Shown in pieces: positions 11,125 through 22,163 of a DNA stretch of 64,000 bases. A program made the position numbers and the translations under genes. The DNA is from Lumbricus rubellus (Eukaryota > Annelida > Clitellata > Crassiclitellata > Lumbricidae). Location: assembly GCA_945859605.1 (NCBI GenBank), contig OX243822.1, forward strand, positions 7,742,856 to 7,806,855, in the 5' to 3' direction. A model generated the notes under the pieces. It had not been told where the DNA came from and made no database searches. It saw only the letters and a list, made by a program, of their open reading frames with translations. Numbering within the stretch: the first letter of the stretch is position 1; each line of letters starts with the position of its first letter.

Positions 11125-13352
11125 ATGACTGGTCCCATTACAACAGACTGGAAACTCTTGCAACGTCTTGCGAGGTTTTGGAGCGATAATATGGATTCTG
11201 AAATGTCGCTTTTTATTTACATAATAAATGCATATGCTCAATTAATAATATTTATGATGGAAATAAAGGATAATAATGTTTACAAAGTACAACACTGCCT
11301 ATGGAGATTTTTAAGCTCTTTATCTAGTAAGCAAAGCCGAGCGACATCTGTGAATAACAGTGCAACCGGATATACAATCAATCAAAATTACTAGAGCATC
11401 ATTCATTGGCAGAGTCCTTTTCGGCTACATGCAGCATTCCAAAGATCTCTGAAAACTCTGACCTAATGATTTTTCAACCCTTAAGAGTTCGTCCAGTTTT
11501 CGCAGCAAATCGTGTAAAAATAACTAATTTAGTAATAATAATTTTTTATTGTCCGAGAGAATAAAGATCGCTCAGGCTACAAAAGATAAAAATTAGGTTA
11601 TAGGTTCTCGGCTGCAGCATAGGCTAGTGCTCAAAGGTGGTAATAATAGATACTTAACTAGTAGGCCTAAGCAGTTTGAGCGGAAATTAGTCATCAACAC
11701 TAGCTTCTCGTGAAGCACTAGTATTAGCCTAAGGACCGTGTATAAAATGTCCTTGGTGTTAGCCTATAATTAGATTTTAACGATTAAAATTAATGGTCTC
11801 TGGAACTTGGATTTGATACGTCCTTAATTGGTTATTGCTGACTGGTAGACTCAGTGCTGGACTAATACATGAAGTCCCTGGACGGCATTCCGAAAACAAA
11901 TTAAAAACCTTGTTTAAAAACAAATGTTTGGACTTCGCCCATAACCTTCTAGTCACACTTAGGCATAATGTGATGTATTAACTTAGCACAAAGGTACGTT
12001 TGCTATGTGCGGCTTCAGTGCGTACCAGTTACTAGACTTACCATGCCTGAACTGCAGGGCATCATTGCTCAAGCTTTGTTTATTTTCTCAGTCCATTTGG
12101 TATGACCTCTATAATTCAAGGCAGCGTTTATTACATCTGACCAATCAAAGGTTGTTTAATAAATATCTAAAGTATTTTCTTTTGCCATGGCTGGGCTGGG
12201 AGCACTCCCGAATGGGTTCCATAAATAAGCACTATATAAATCCAAAGAATGAATGAATACATACTCACACATTCATATTTACGCGATCACACATTCATCC
12301 ATACATATATAAAATGGAATTGCTACTCGTTTGCACATGTATTTATATCTAACATTCTTAGCTTTATTAGCAAGTAATATTATGTAACTGCTGTATATTT
12401 GTTTTCTTTTATGGGAGCAATAAACTTGATTTGATTTGATATACATTTTTGCATCACTTATTACTCTTATCAACCATAATAAATATTCTACACATAAATA
12501 AACACCAAATCATTTGCTTCACTTTAATCCTTTGCATAGAATGTTTTCAACGTGATAAAACCAGTACAAGTGAAGTTGTGAACAGTTCAACAAAAAGTTT
12601 CTAAACTCCATTTCTCGCTCATTCCTCTTATTTTATTTCCATAACGTCTCCTTCCCTGACACGGAAAATCAACTTGAAAGGTATCATGACTGTCTAAAAC
12701 ACACAAAAACAGACATAATTTATAATATAACACATTATCATTATTATTGACCTTTTATATAGCGCACCTTCAAGGCAATATACTCAGAAGCGCTCCCAGT
12801 CCAACAACAGCTAAATAAAACAGTTTTTGAGTGAGAAAGAAACATAGTGGTGTGACCTCTAGGCACAAGGCAGAGTGCAACAGGGAGCCCATTCCAGGCT
12901 CTAGGGCCAGCCACTGAGAAAGAGTGCCGCTGCATTATAGCAGTTCGAGAACGAGGGGTCAAGAGTTCAGCTTGATCAGCCGTTCAGAGGTCAAATCGCC
13001 GCTGGACACAAGAAGTGGGACAGCAGAGTTCTTGTAGGTACATGGGAGCAAGACCCTCCATGCAGCGCCAGACTAATGCAGAAACCCTGTAAGTGATCCG
13101 CTGTGGAATTGGAAGCCAGTGGAGGACATTCCTCATGTATATTATAATGCATATAACATATGATATGGAATATAATGTTTCATAGATGACTTTAGTTAGC
13201 TAAACTGTAGCTTTTGTGGAGGGGTCATGGTGGCAATGAAGCTTATTTGAATGCACGCATAAGAGGAAGTAAAAAAATGTATAGGTGCAAACGGGGAGAA
13301 GGGGTTGAAAATATTTTATTGCATACGTAATAAATGTATATATAGATGGCCC
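11125..13352. other. Intergenic DNA between MRPL39 and IMP4, first part
   Basis: Contains LINE 3' pieces (12120-12255, 12755-13130) and AT-rich sequence. The open frame 11125-11394 (89 codons) has no recognisable family and weak composition. No gene is called. Confidence 0.55.
12755..13130 (-). mobile_element. LINE 3' fragment, minus
   Basis: On minus the frame reads HSFSVAGPRAWNGLPVALC, the conserved end of LINE RT proteins, then the 3' tail with GGAGCGCTTCTGAGTATA. A second copy of the same family is at 7312-7530. Confidence 0.72.
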
Positions 13353-13811
13353 CAAGGCCGTAGCCAGGATTTTATTTCGGGGGGTGTTTTCAGTGGCGGC
13401 CTAAAATTAAAAAAATATTTACAATTTTCGTCGCAAAAATTTCTGATGACCTTTTTTTTAGTCATTTGGTCGAAATTTGTGAAATATTTTCCATTTCCGT
13501 CGCAAAAATTTCTGACGACCTTTTTTTTTTTTAGTCATTTGGTCGAAATCTGTGAAATATTTTCCATTTTCGCCGCCAAAATTTCTGACGACTTTTTTTT
13601 CTTTTTTTTCTTTTAGTCATTTGGTCGAAATCTGTGAAATATTTTCGCCGTCAAATTTATTTTACTTCATTTCGGCATTTCGGGGGGTGTTTTCATCACT
13701 TTTTCATGATTTTTTAATTTTATTTTTTTTAAAATGCAATAGATTTTTTTCTCCATTTTCCATTTCGGGGGGTGTTCAAACACCCAAAACACCCCCCTAA
13801 ATACGGCCTTG
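13353..13811. mobile_element. hAT-type MITE with internal 75-bp repeats
   Basis: Ends CAAGGCCGTA/TACGGCCTTG are flanked by an exact 8-bp duplication GATGGCCC (13345-13352, 13812-13819). Inside are three copies of a module with TTTCTGACGACCTTTTTT and AGTCATTTGGTCGAAAT. The GGGGGGTGTTTT stretches near each end are also inverted. Confidence 0.88.
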
Positions 13812-13935
13812 GATGGCCCCTCATCAAAAGCTTAAATCAAAATTCCACTTCGAAATAGGTAAATATAGATGACTTTAGCTAATTAACTTTACATATATTA
13901 TATAAATATATTATATAATATATATATAATATATC

Positions 13936-14155
13936 GTGGGACGCGGTGGTCTAGTGGTGGCGTCGTTGCCTTGGAGCCGGAAGGTTTTAATCCACCTTGC
14001 CGCGTAAGGACCTTGGGCAAGTCCTTCACACACAATTGCTCAGCGATTTGACGTGAAACTCTGATGTAGTGTCCGCTCTGCATTCTGGAGCGCTTCTGAG
14101 TACTGAGAGCTTGAAGGGGCGCTATAACAAGTGCACATACATACATACATACATG
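13936..14155 (+). mobile_element. SINE family A at the IMP4 3' end
   Basis: GTGGGACGCGGTGGTCTAGTGG head and a tail with (CATA)n. It is antisense to IMP4 and abuts the last coding exon. The open IMP4 frame runs into it and stops at 14040. Confidence 0.85.
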
Positions 14156-17100
14156 TATAAATAAAAAGAAAGTCAGACCTCGGTTCTTCTGGTTGGCCAA
14201 GCGGTCGGTGAAACTTTGCGGATCTGACGAAGCTTGATTGTTGGTATTCAACGTCGGCCGTTGACGCGTTGTCAATCGTGTCTCGTAAGATCTTGTACAC
14301 TGTTAAATGAATATATTTTAGAGACAAATGTCAAGCTCAACAGTCGTCCATAATACGCCTTTATACATAAGATAACAAGGGCAGTGCTCAAAGTGTAGAA
14401 AAAGTAGTGCATGTACGCCCTTAGAGCGTAGAAAAGAAGTGCCAGGACGCTCCTTACCTTTTCAGTCTCTTCTGACAAATAAGTGGCAGGACGGCACTCA
14501 GATTTGAAAATAAGTGCCAGGACGCCATCCATGACCGTCCTGGCACACTTTAAGCCCTGAACAAGGGTTATACTTTTAATGCCTTCATTGCCTTGTGTGA
14601 ACTATGATTAAATTGAATTTGAGGAAACATTCAAAACAACAATGCAAGACAAGACTCATAACAACTGCCATCATGCCCATGACATGTATCTAAGACAGAG
14701 TTCTAATTCCTGCATGAACATTTTAAAACGAATTAAGTGAGTATTGCATTGTATTTTTAAATTTATATAGCGCCTCTCACAGTGCACACAAATCAGAGTT
14801 TTCATGCTGTGCTAATTAAGTTAAAGGTTGAGACTAAAGTTGACCTATTTAGGCAGATGTCACGAAGCCGAAGTTCGAAAAATCCGAATCAACTCACGTT
14901 TCATTTCAAATCGAGGACCAACTTCTTTAGTCGTGATTTTGCCTTCGACCTTTTTCACGTTCATGTGTCTGGTTGAAATACAAATGCACGTGCAAATCGC
15001 AATAATTATCAAAAAATTTAAAGCGCCCCTTCAAGAAGTCCACTCAAAAGTGCTTCTAGTCCAACCAGTGATATAAAGAAGCCTCCAAGAATCCTGTAAA
15101 ACGCCGACGAGTCAAACATAGGACCCATTAAATTTATTGATATCAATCTTTTTTTCTCAATGTTTTTGTGGGGCGTTGTGGTGCAGTGGTGGTGTGGTTG
15201 CTTTGGAGCCGGAAGGTTCAAGGTTCAAATCCATCTCACCACGTAAGGACTTTGGGCAAGTCCTTCACTCACAATTGCTCAGCGCTTTGGCGTGAAAATC
15301 GGACGCAGTGTCCGCTCTGCATTCGGGAGTGCCTCTGAGTAGAGAGAGCTTGAAAGGGCGCTATAGCAAGTGTACATACAAACAATCTATTTAAAGAACG
15401 AGACTACCGTTTAACGCTTGAGAAAACTCTACATCAGTGTTTTCACAAGAATACCAAAAATTCAACCATATTGTGCATTCGTCAAGTGCAACTGCCTAAT
15501 TATGAAGCCTAAATTTCGATAGCATTGATCAACTGTGAGTGAAGGACTTGCTCAAGGTCCGTACACAGGAACCGTCTTATGAGAAAGGGATTGAACCCAT
15601 ATTAGGGTCTGTCGACGAAACCCATGATAAACATCGTTTGGATTTTCGTAATAATTACAATAGTTCAGTTACACACCTTTTAATATCTTTTGTCCTAATG
15701 TCTAGAATACTAACCAACAATTGGATCATCTGCTTAAACACCTTCAAATCTGTCAATTCTGATGCCATAAACTCTCATTTTCGACCTCTAGCCAGATAAT
15801 TCTAATCTCCTGGAACACCGTCAGTGTAGTTAAACTGAGACTACTGCCACTAAGTGCAGGATTTCACAAGTTACAGTAAATGCTATATAATACGTTTATC
15901 TGCCAACCTTTCGGGTAAGGCCGGAATCTGGAGAGTCACAAACTATAAATTAACTGACTTGCTTTCACAATCCAATAATCATGGCTTAAAGTGTGACTGG
16001 ACGGTCATGGACGGCGTCCGTGCACTTATTTTAATATCTGCACGCCGTCCTGCCACTTATTTCGCCAGCACATACTGGAAAGTTAAAGAGCGTCCAGGCA
16101 TATATGTTTTTTACACTTAAAACGCTGCCAACAATAAAATTTAAACCAGACTCTCCCATACAACACAAAGAATCTGTGTGCGGGCTGAGGAAACAAATTG
16201 TTCTTTCGACCTCTTGTGTTGTTCCCCACCTTTGTCTGCTCCCAGGAGAGAAGCCAGGGTAAAATTTTTAGGTGTTTTTTCCAGAACGCCGTTGTGAAAT
16301 ACACATAAGTACTTTAAAAAATTAAGAAAGTACATATTTCGGGGCTTTGAAATAACCGTAAATAAGTCCATGCCTCTGCCAGTTTCCCTTCATCACCAAC
16401 CTTCCCCTAAAGGCCAAGGAAATTGTATCGTATTTAAGCATTTTATGAAGCGGTACTAGTATATAATAGAGCCCTCATTGTGAAGAGGTAAAGCTCACCT
16501 GAAACTTATGGTACGTTGATCTTTTGACATGAACCCAATGACCCGCTTAGGTCGTGGTCCGTCTTTCAGCGGAGGGAATAGAGCGCTGAGGACCTGGATA
16601 ACCTACACAAAAACACAAATCGAATGTCCAATTTAAGCAACACACAAACAGCAGACTCTGGAAATATATAAGCTTCAATCTCATAAAAGTTCTCGCTCTA
16701 TTATAGATACAGTGTTTGAGAGATGGACTTAGTAACAACAATAATAATAATAATAACAAAAATGGTAATAATAATAATAATAAATAATAATAAAAATGGT
16801 AATAATAGTATTAACAATTTATAAACAAATTAAATATCTATGCCTCATGTATTTTTTGACACATGCATGTGTAGTTGTGTACACATACACAAATACACGA
16901 TTCAACTGGAATTTGATAATGCATTCCTAACAAAGAAGCCGGGCCAAAGTTACGAGCCAAAGGCAGACCGGAGAAGGGAAAAGGTGATTTTTCAGTTTAG
17001 AGCGAAAGACAGCCTCGCCAAGAGAATTGTGACCATGACGAAGTATAGGGAATTCCCGAAGGTTGAATCAACAGCAACTGTGAATGAACGTCAACCAAAT

Positions 17101-20100
17101 CCAAGTCGTGCACAAGGAACAACATACTTTCCAGTAGAACTGATCAAAAAGAGGATCGGCTTTAACAGAGTTGCAAGGGAGATTGCGGCCTGAAGTGGAT
17201 ACCTTCACTCAGCAGTATCCATATAAATAAAAATGGGAAAAAAATTCTTTTAACGCATGACAGGCAGACACAAGGGTTGATATTGTAACGTGCAGCTGGA
17301 CACAAAGTGTGTAGTTGGAAAAGAAATTTGTGCAGTTGAAAATAAGATTTTGTGCAGTAACTCAGTGTTATAGTGAACGAAGGACTAAAAAAGTGTCATC
17401 AGTTTTTTTGGGGCCGGGAAAATTTCAAAATGGTATTATTTTCACGGGATTTCGACGATCAAACGGGATCAAACATTTGGTCCAGACGACTAAAAAGGTC
17501 GTTTTGTGCAGTTCTAAACATTTCTTAGAATAACCCCTGGGCAGACATACCCTTTTGCCGAGGTCTGAGTTGATTCCGTGCGCCATGATCAATGGATATT
17601 CCTCCGACATCGTTCCGACGTTCGGAATGTCGTGCCTGAGGACGGCGTCGAATAGCGTGAAGTAAGCGGTTGGTCCGTGAGGCAAATGAGAGATGATCAT
17701 TCCGTCTTAAAAACAAGAAAAAAGAAGTTTACGATTACATCGAAAAGGATCAACAGATATGCAAGTGTAATTTGTGTAACTAGTGTCAATTCATGAGAAA
17801 ACGGATTGGATAATTTCTGTGCTAGATTACATGATGCTGACTGTTACATGTCATAAAGCACAGAAATTGCATCAGCAAGCAATTTGGTTAGAGAAATGGT
17901 AAATAGTCCATAACGATATGAATAAATGTAAAAATGATAATCAATAAAACAATTTAAAGGGTTATCAACTGCTAATTATGGCATAAAATTGTAACAACAA
18001 TTAACTGCTTGAAATGAAGATGTTAATAACAGTACTAATAACAGCACTTTTCCAAATGTGAACAATCCGGGTCAGATATATAGAAGGCAAGAGCAAATAT
18101 TCACCTGGACACTCAGATCAATCCTTTTAATCTGACACACCAGGAAAATTCTGCTTACCTTGGTACAAGCAGCGCTGACAATTAGGAGTCGAAAACGCCT
18201 CAATCAATCAAAAAAGCAGTGCTTCCAAATCTTTTTCCATTTGATTATAGTTTTAACCCGTAAAAATTGGATTTGAAATCATTTCAAATGAAATTTTTTC
18301 ACCTTGGAGTCTGGTTTATAAAGAAAAACTGATCCTATGTTCCTCAGCGAACTCTTGTCTTCGTCTCATAGAGCCCTAGGTTTTCACAGAGCACACTTTG
18401 TGAATGGCAAGAAAACCGACAAATGCTCTAACCTGGTCTTCCTCTGGTTTCAGTAAGGATTATCAGGTCGCTGGCATTGTTGCTTATGGCGCTTGACACA
18501 AGCTGTTTAATTTCATAATTTCCTCTGTTAATTCTCACTGAATTTGGGAAAATCAACTTTATCTCCTACACAGAAAATAAAGATACATCACAATGAAAAC
18601 GTGAATACCTGAACATTGGATTTATTATAAATAACAAAACTGCTCTGCAACCACGTAACTTCATTTACATTTATATTTTAGGTCTTGCCCAGAAATATCT
18701 GGCCGACTTAAAAATTCGTTCTTACTCAGCTTCATCCTACTGATCCAAACCAGATTTAGCCTCATTTTTCTTCGCTCTAAAATGCTCAGTCTTGCTCATT
18801 TGGTCTTTCTCTTCGGAATGCGCTTTCTCCTTCCGATCACTGTATAATTATTCTCTCTTCCTACTTCTCTCTTCTCAAAACCTACTTCTTCTAGCAAGGT
18901 ATTGAGGAACAGGGAGCACTTTTGAAGCCCTCTAGAATGAATGCTTAAATACAATACAATTGATACAATTTAACATTAATTCTGATAGTGATTCAAAAGT
19001 CTTTATATCATATTTAGAAGTGTTGGCTGTGTCCAGACTTGCCAGTATTTACCAGTATTATTTAAACCTGACAACACTTGGCAGTAATTTTATTAATTGT
19101 CACACAGCCTACAGAAACCACACAGCCAACAGAAACCACGTTTTTAAACAACTAACATGGCACTATATAAATTCTGATTGATTTATAATGGCCACACCTT
19201 GGCAAACATCTTCAATCGTGATGATTCGTCTCTCGATGTCGTTATGATTATCTTTGGATCCTCCACACCGGCCCATCGGTATTCATTGTCAAGGTCCGGC
19301 GAAATATCTAAAGGCGAAAAAAGACAATTAGCCACATCACAATATGAACCACACACACACACACACATGTACAGTATAATATTACAACTAATTTTATGAG
19401 TACCAAATAGACACATCACAATATGAACCACACACACACACATGTATAGTATAATATTACAACTAATTTTATAAGTACCAAATAGACACATCACAATATG
19501 AACCACACACATGTATGGTATAAAATTACAACTAATTTTCAAAATACCAAGTAACTGGCAACACTTCATAGCAGGATTCTGGTGGGGGAAATCACCTGCA
19601 TCTTTTCACAGCTTGAAAACCTTTATCTTTTCATCCATGATCCGTCACGATGAGAGTGCTTCTGTGAGAAACCCTTTCCAAAATTAGATTAGATTAGATG
19701 AGATCGAAAAACTTTGGATTTCCTATCCCTCTTGGAACCCTTACATACCCTTATCTACCCTCTTGAAACCCTTGCCTGCCCTCATGGAGCCCTTGTCTAC
19801 CCTTCATGGAACCCTCTTATCTTTGAGAAACGCCTTACAAATGTTGTATTAGATTAGATCAGATCAAAAACCTTGAAATGAAGATGGAATAAATTTACAG
19901 AGATTGGATTTGATTAGATTGGCTTCAAGTGGATTTGATTTGATTGGCTTCAAGTGGAATGGATTTGATTAGCTTTAGTGTTTTCTTACCTTCACCGCCT
20001 CCATCCTCGTAATCCAATTTCTCGTGAATTTCGATCGCCTCCGCTTTCAGCTTCTTAGGAATTGGCTTCATTTCTAAAACAGCAAAAAACTTAAATAGAA

Positions 20101-20683
20101 CTTACATTATATGAAAAGAAATGCATTACACTTACAAGTAGAGTTATGTCGAGATGAAGAAAGAAGCAAAAAATGCAAGAAAACTGCATCACAGCACGTA
20201 ACTTTCCTAAAAGTTGCACGATAGCATGAAATTGCAAGCCTGAAAGATGACTGCGTTCAGAAACTTGCCTAAGTTAGAAATTTAACAACATTAAATTTGC
20301 CAAAAGTTGCATGAATCACTAACCAAAAGATGCATAATTATGCTATCATCTGCACCATAGGCTTTCTACGATAAGTTCTTCATTTCCATTATGCCAGTGT
20401 TTTAAAACTATTCTAAAACATTGAATCACATCCTGGTATAAATGTGAAAGATCACATTATAAAATGAATAGACCATTGTTATGCAATAAAAACGAGAGTG
20501 GTCCATCGAAACAATCCTACTACACATGACGCTGAATGTAAGCAACTGGACGCAAACAACTTGATAACGGTTACCGTCTACAGCAGCTCTGATTTCATCC
20601 CGTTTCCTTTTCTTTGCATTTTCACGATCTTCAATCGCCTTTTTGTATATGAAACGTCTTTTCTCCTGCTGCTGTCTCCGGTA
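14040..20683 (-). CDS. IMP4: U3 snoRNP protein IMP4 (Brix domain)
   Basis: IMP4 is a nucleolar subunit of the IMP3-IMP4-MPP10 complex of the SSU processome, needed for early 18S rRNA processing. Exons in transcript order: 20575-20683, 19990-20073, 19198-19307, 18433-18565, 17551-17705, 16499-16602, 14898-14968 and 14299 downward. All phases agree. Family matches are RRFIYKKAIED, LDYEDGGGEG, NEYRWAGVEDPKIIITTSRD, IFPNSVRINRGNYE, IISHLPHGPTAYFTLFDAVL, RHDIPNVGTMSE, ALFPPLKD, EVGPRFEMKLYKI and STADVEY. The first exon listed starts in phase 0 and lacks ATG. The initiator is probably a separate exon (candidate ATG at 21498-21500, followed directly by GTAACG). Numbering from that M, STADVEY ends at residue 275, as in the 291-residue human protein. 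Beyond it the usual short tail is not recognisable: the frame continues through a SINE to a stop at 14040-14042, about 342 residues in all. Confidence 0.93.
15170..15386 (+). mobile_element. SINE family A in IMP4 intron
   Basis: GGGGCGTTGTGGTGCAGTGG head, GGTTCAAATCC box B and tail AGTGTACATACAAACAA. Confidence 0.85.
19325..19558. repeat. Three 75-80 bp tandem repeats in IMP4
   Basis: Three units carry CACATCACAATATGAACCAC, a shrinking (CA)n run, and ATATTACAACTAATTTTAT. They start 18 bp from the acceptor of the NEYRWAGVEDPK exon. Confidence 0.85.
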
Positions 20684-22163
20684 CTGCAACAAACAGAGGA
20701 AAATGTTAGCCAAGAATTTAGACTACATTCACCGGTGTAGCTACGTGGAGGCAATAGGAGGCAGAGCCACTCGAAAGCCTAGTGCAGGGCAACAGCTTCT
20801 TCATGAGCGCTGATTAAAACTGCAGTAGGCCCGCTAGTGAATAGGTTTTGGAACGTTTGCATCACTTTTGAGAAATGGGTTTAGGCAATTCTGGTTAACA
20901 TGGTAATATTAAGCTCAACATGCTGAGCGATAATAGGGGGCAACAAAGTTCAAGATGAACGTTAATTCAGGACTGCACTTTCGTTGAACGTTAATTCCTA
21001 CACTTTCAGTATATTTTTATATCACTCCGAAATGTGTTAAACGTCAAGTGTTTCTCGATGCAATTTTAGCGATCTTGAGAATATTAAAAATCAGCATTGC
21101 GAACGTTAATAATTATAGTCTGACAGATTATCCAGCATCGCCGCATTTATCCATTGAATCCAAATTGATTTAAAACTTCTTATTGAAACATTACGCACAC
21201 ATTCTATCACAAATTGATAATGTACACTCTTTACTCAGTACCATTTTTCTAGATTTTCCAGAGAATATCACAAACACTAATTTTGTTATCACGTTTACAA
21301 ATTCACGTTGCTGCGGTACGCTTCGGTGAATGAGGTTTTCCGGATAACTTGATACTCATATAGCGCATTTATATGTGAGGTATAGGTTCAAATGTAGGTC
21401 GCCTTGCAATATGCAAATTATAGCATACACTTAGTCTAATATTATTGAAATTACGTATATTTTTGCATTTGAATTAGCTGACGTCATGGCGCGTTACCAT
21501 GGAAATACGATAGACATGGACATCTGCTAGGCTAAGGCATTCGGTTATTACATTTGATATTAATTTATTTTAATCTGTTATACCGTTGCGCAGTTTGCTC
21601 GTTCTCGTAGGCTATAGGCCTATAGCTTGAAGGTCTGTAGAGCTGATTGCTCGAGCAGACAAGAAGCTCTTCAAGAAAGCACAGTTCTTTGGCCATCGCA
21701 TTCATCAACTCTTATCACCTCCTTGCGAGTATAGGCTAAGTAGGCCAATCTACTCCGCGAGAGATGGCATAGGCTATGTGATAATAAATTATGCATATCC
21801 TGTCATACTGCGGCTGCTGCGCCTCGTTAGGTCTAAATCAAATTTGTTTTTAAATAGTTTCAACAGATCGTCGCCTGAGAATTATCGTGTCGTATGTCCA
21901 CTTTTGTGAATTCCGAGAAAAACCAGGTCAAAGTTTCGCAACTTTGGACGCAAAAAAATATAATAGGCTATCCAGTGCAATAAAACTTCAAGCAAAGACG
22001 TTATATTAAAGCATCGACGTTAATTAAAGGATGATGCACTAAAATTAAACTAAAACTTAGAATGGTTTTTGTGAAATTTTGAAAAATGTTGTATAAAAAT
22101 GGATTTAAATCAATTGCAAGTCATCCTGACGTGAGAATTTTTTTAAATATGCAATAATAAAGA
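20684..22163. other. IMP4 5' region
   Basis: Candidate IMP4 start exon at 21498-21500, CRE at 21479-21486, one ATACGAC motif at 21890, otherwise unique-looking AT-rich DNA. No other gene was recognised. Confidence 0.5.
21479..21500 (-). promoter_or_regulatory. Candidate IMP4 promoter edge and one-codon start exon
   Basis: The sequence holds a TGACGTCA palindrome (CRE) and, on minus, ATG followed immediately by the donor-like GTAACG. IMP4 coding exon 2 begins exactly in phase 0 and lacks only the first Met, so an exon ending in ATG would complete the protein. A second ATG|GT candidate lies near 21240 with a poorer donor. Transcript data would decide. Confidence 0.35.

Noticed and set aside
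11125..11394. 89-residue protein gene divergent from MRPL39
   Set aside because: No family, AT-rich composition, no splice or start context beyond a chance ATG.
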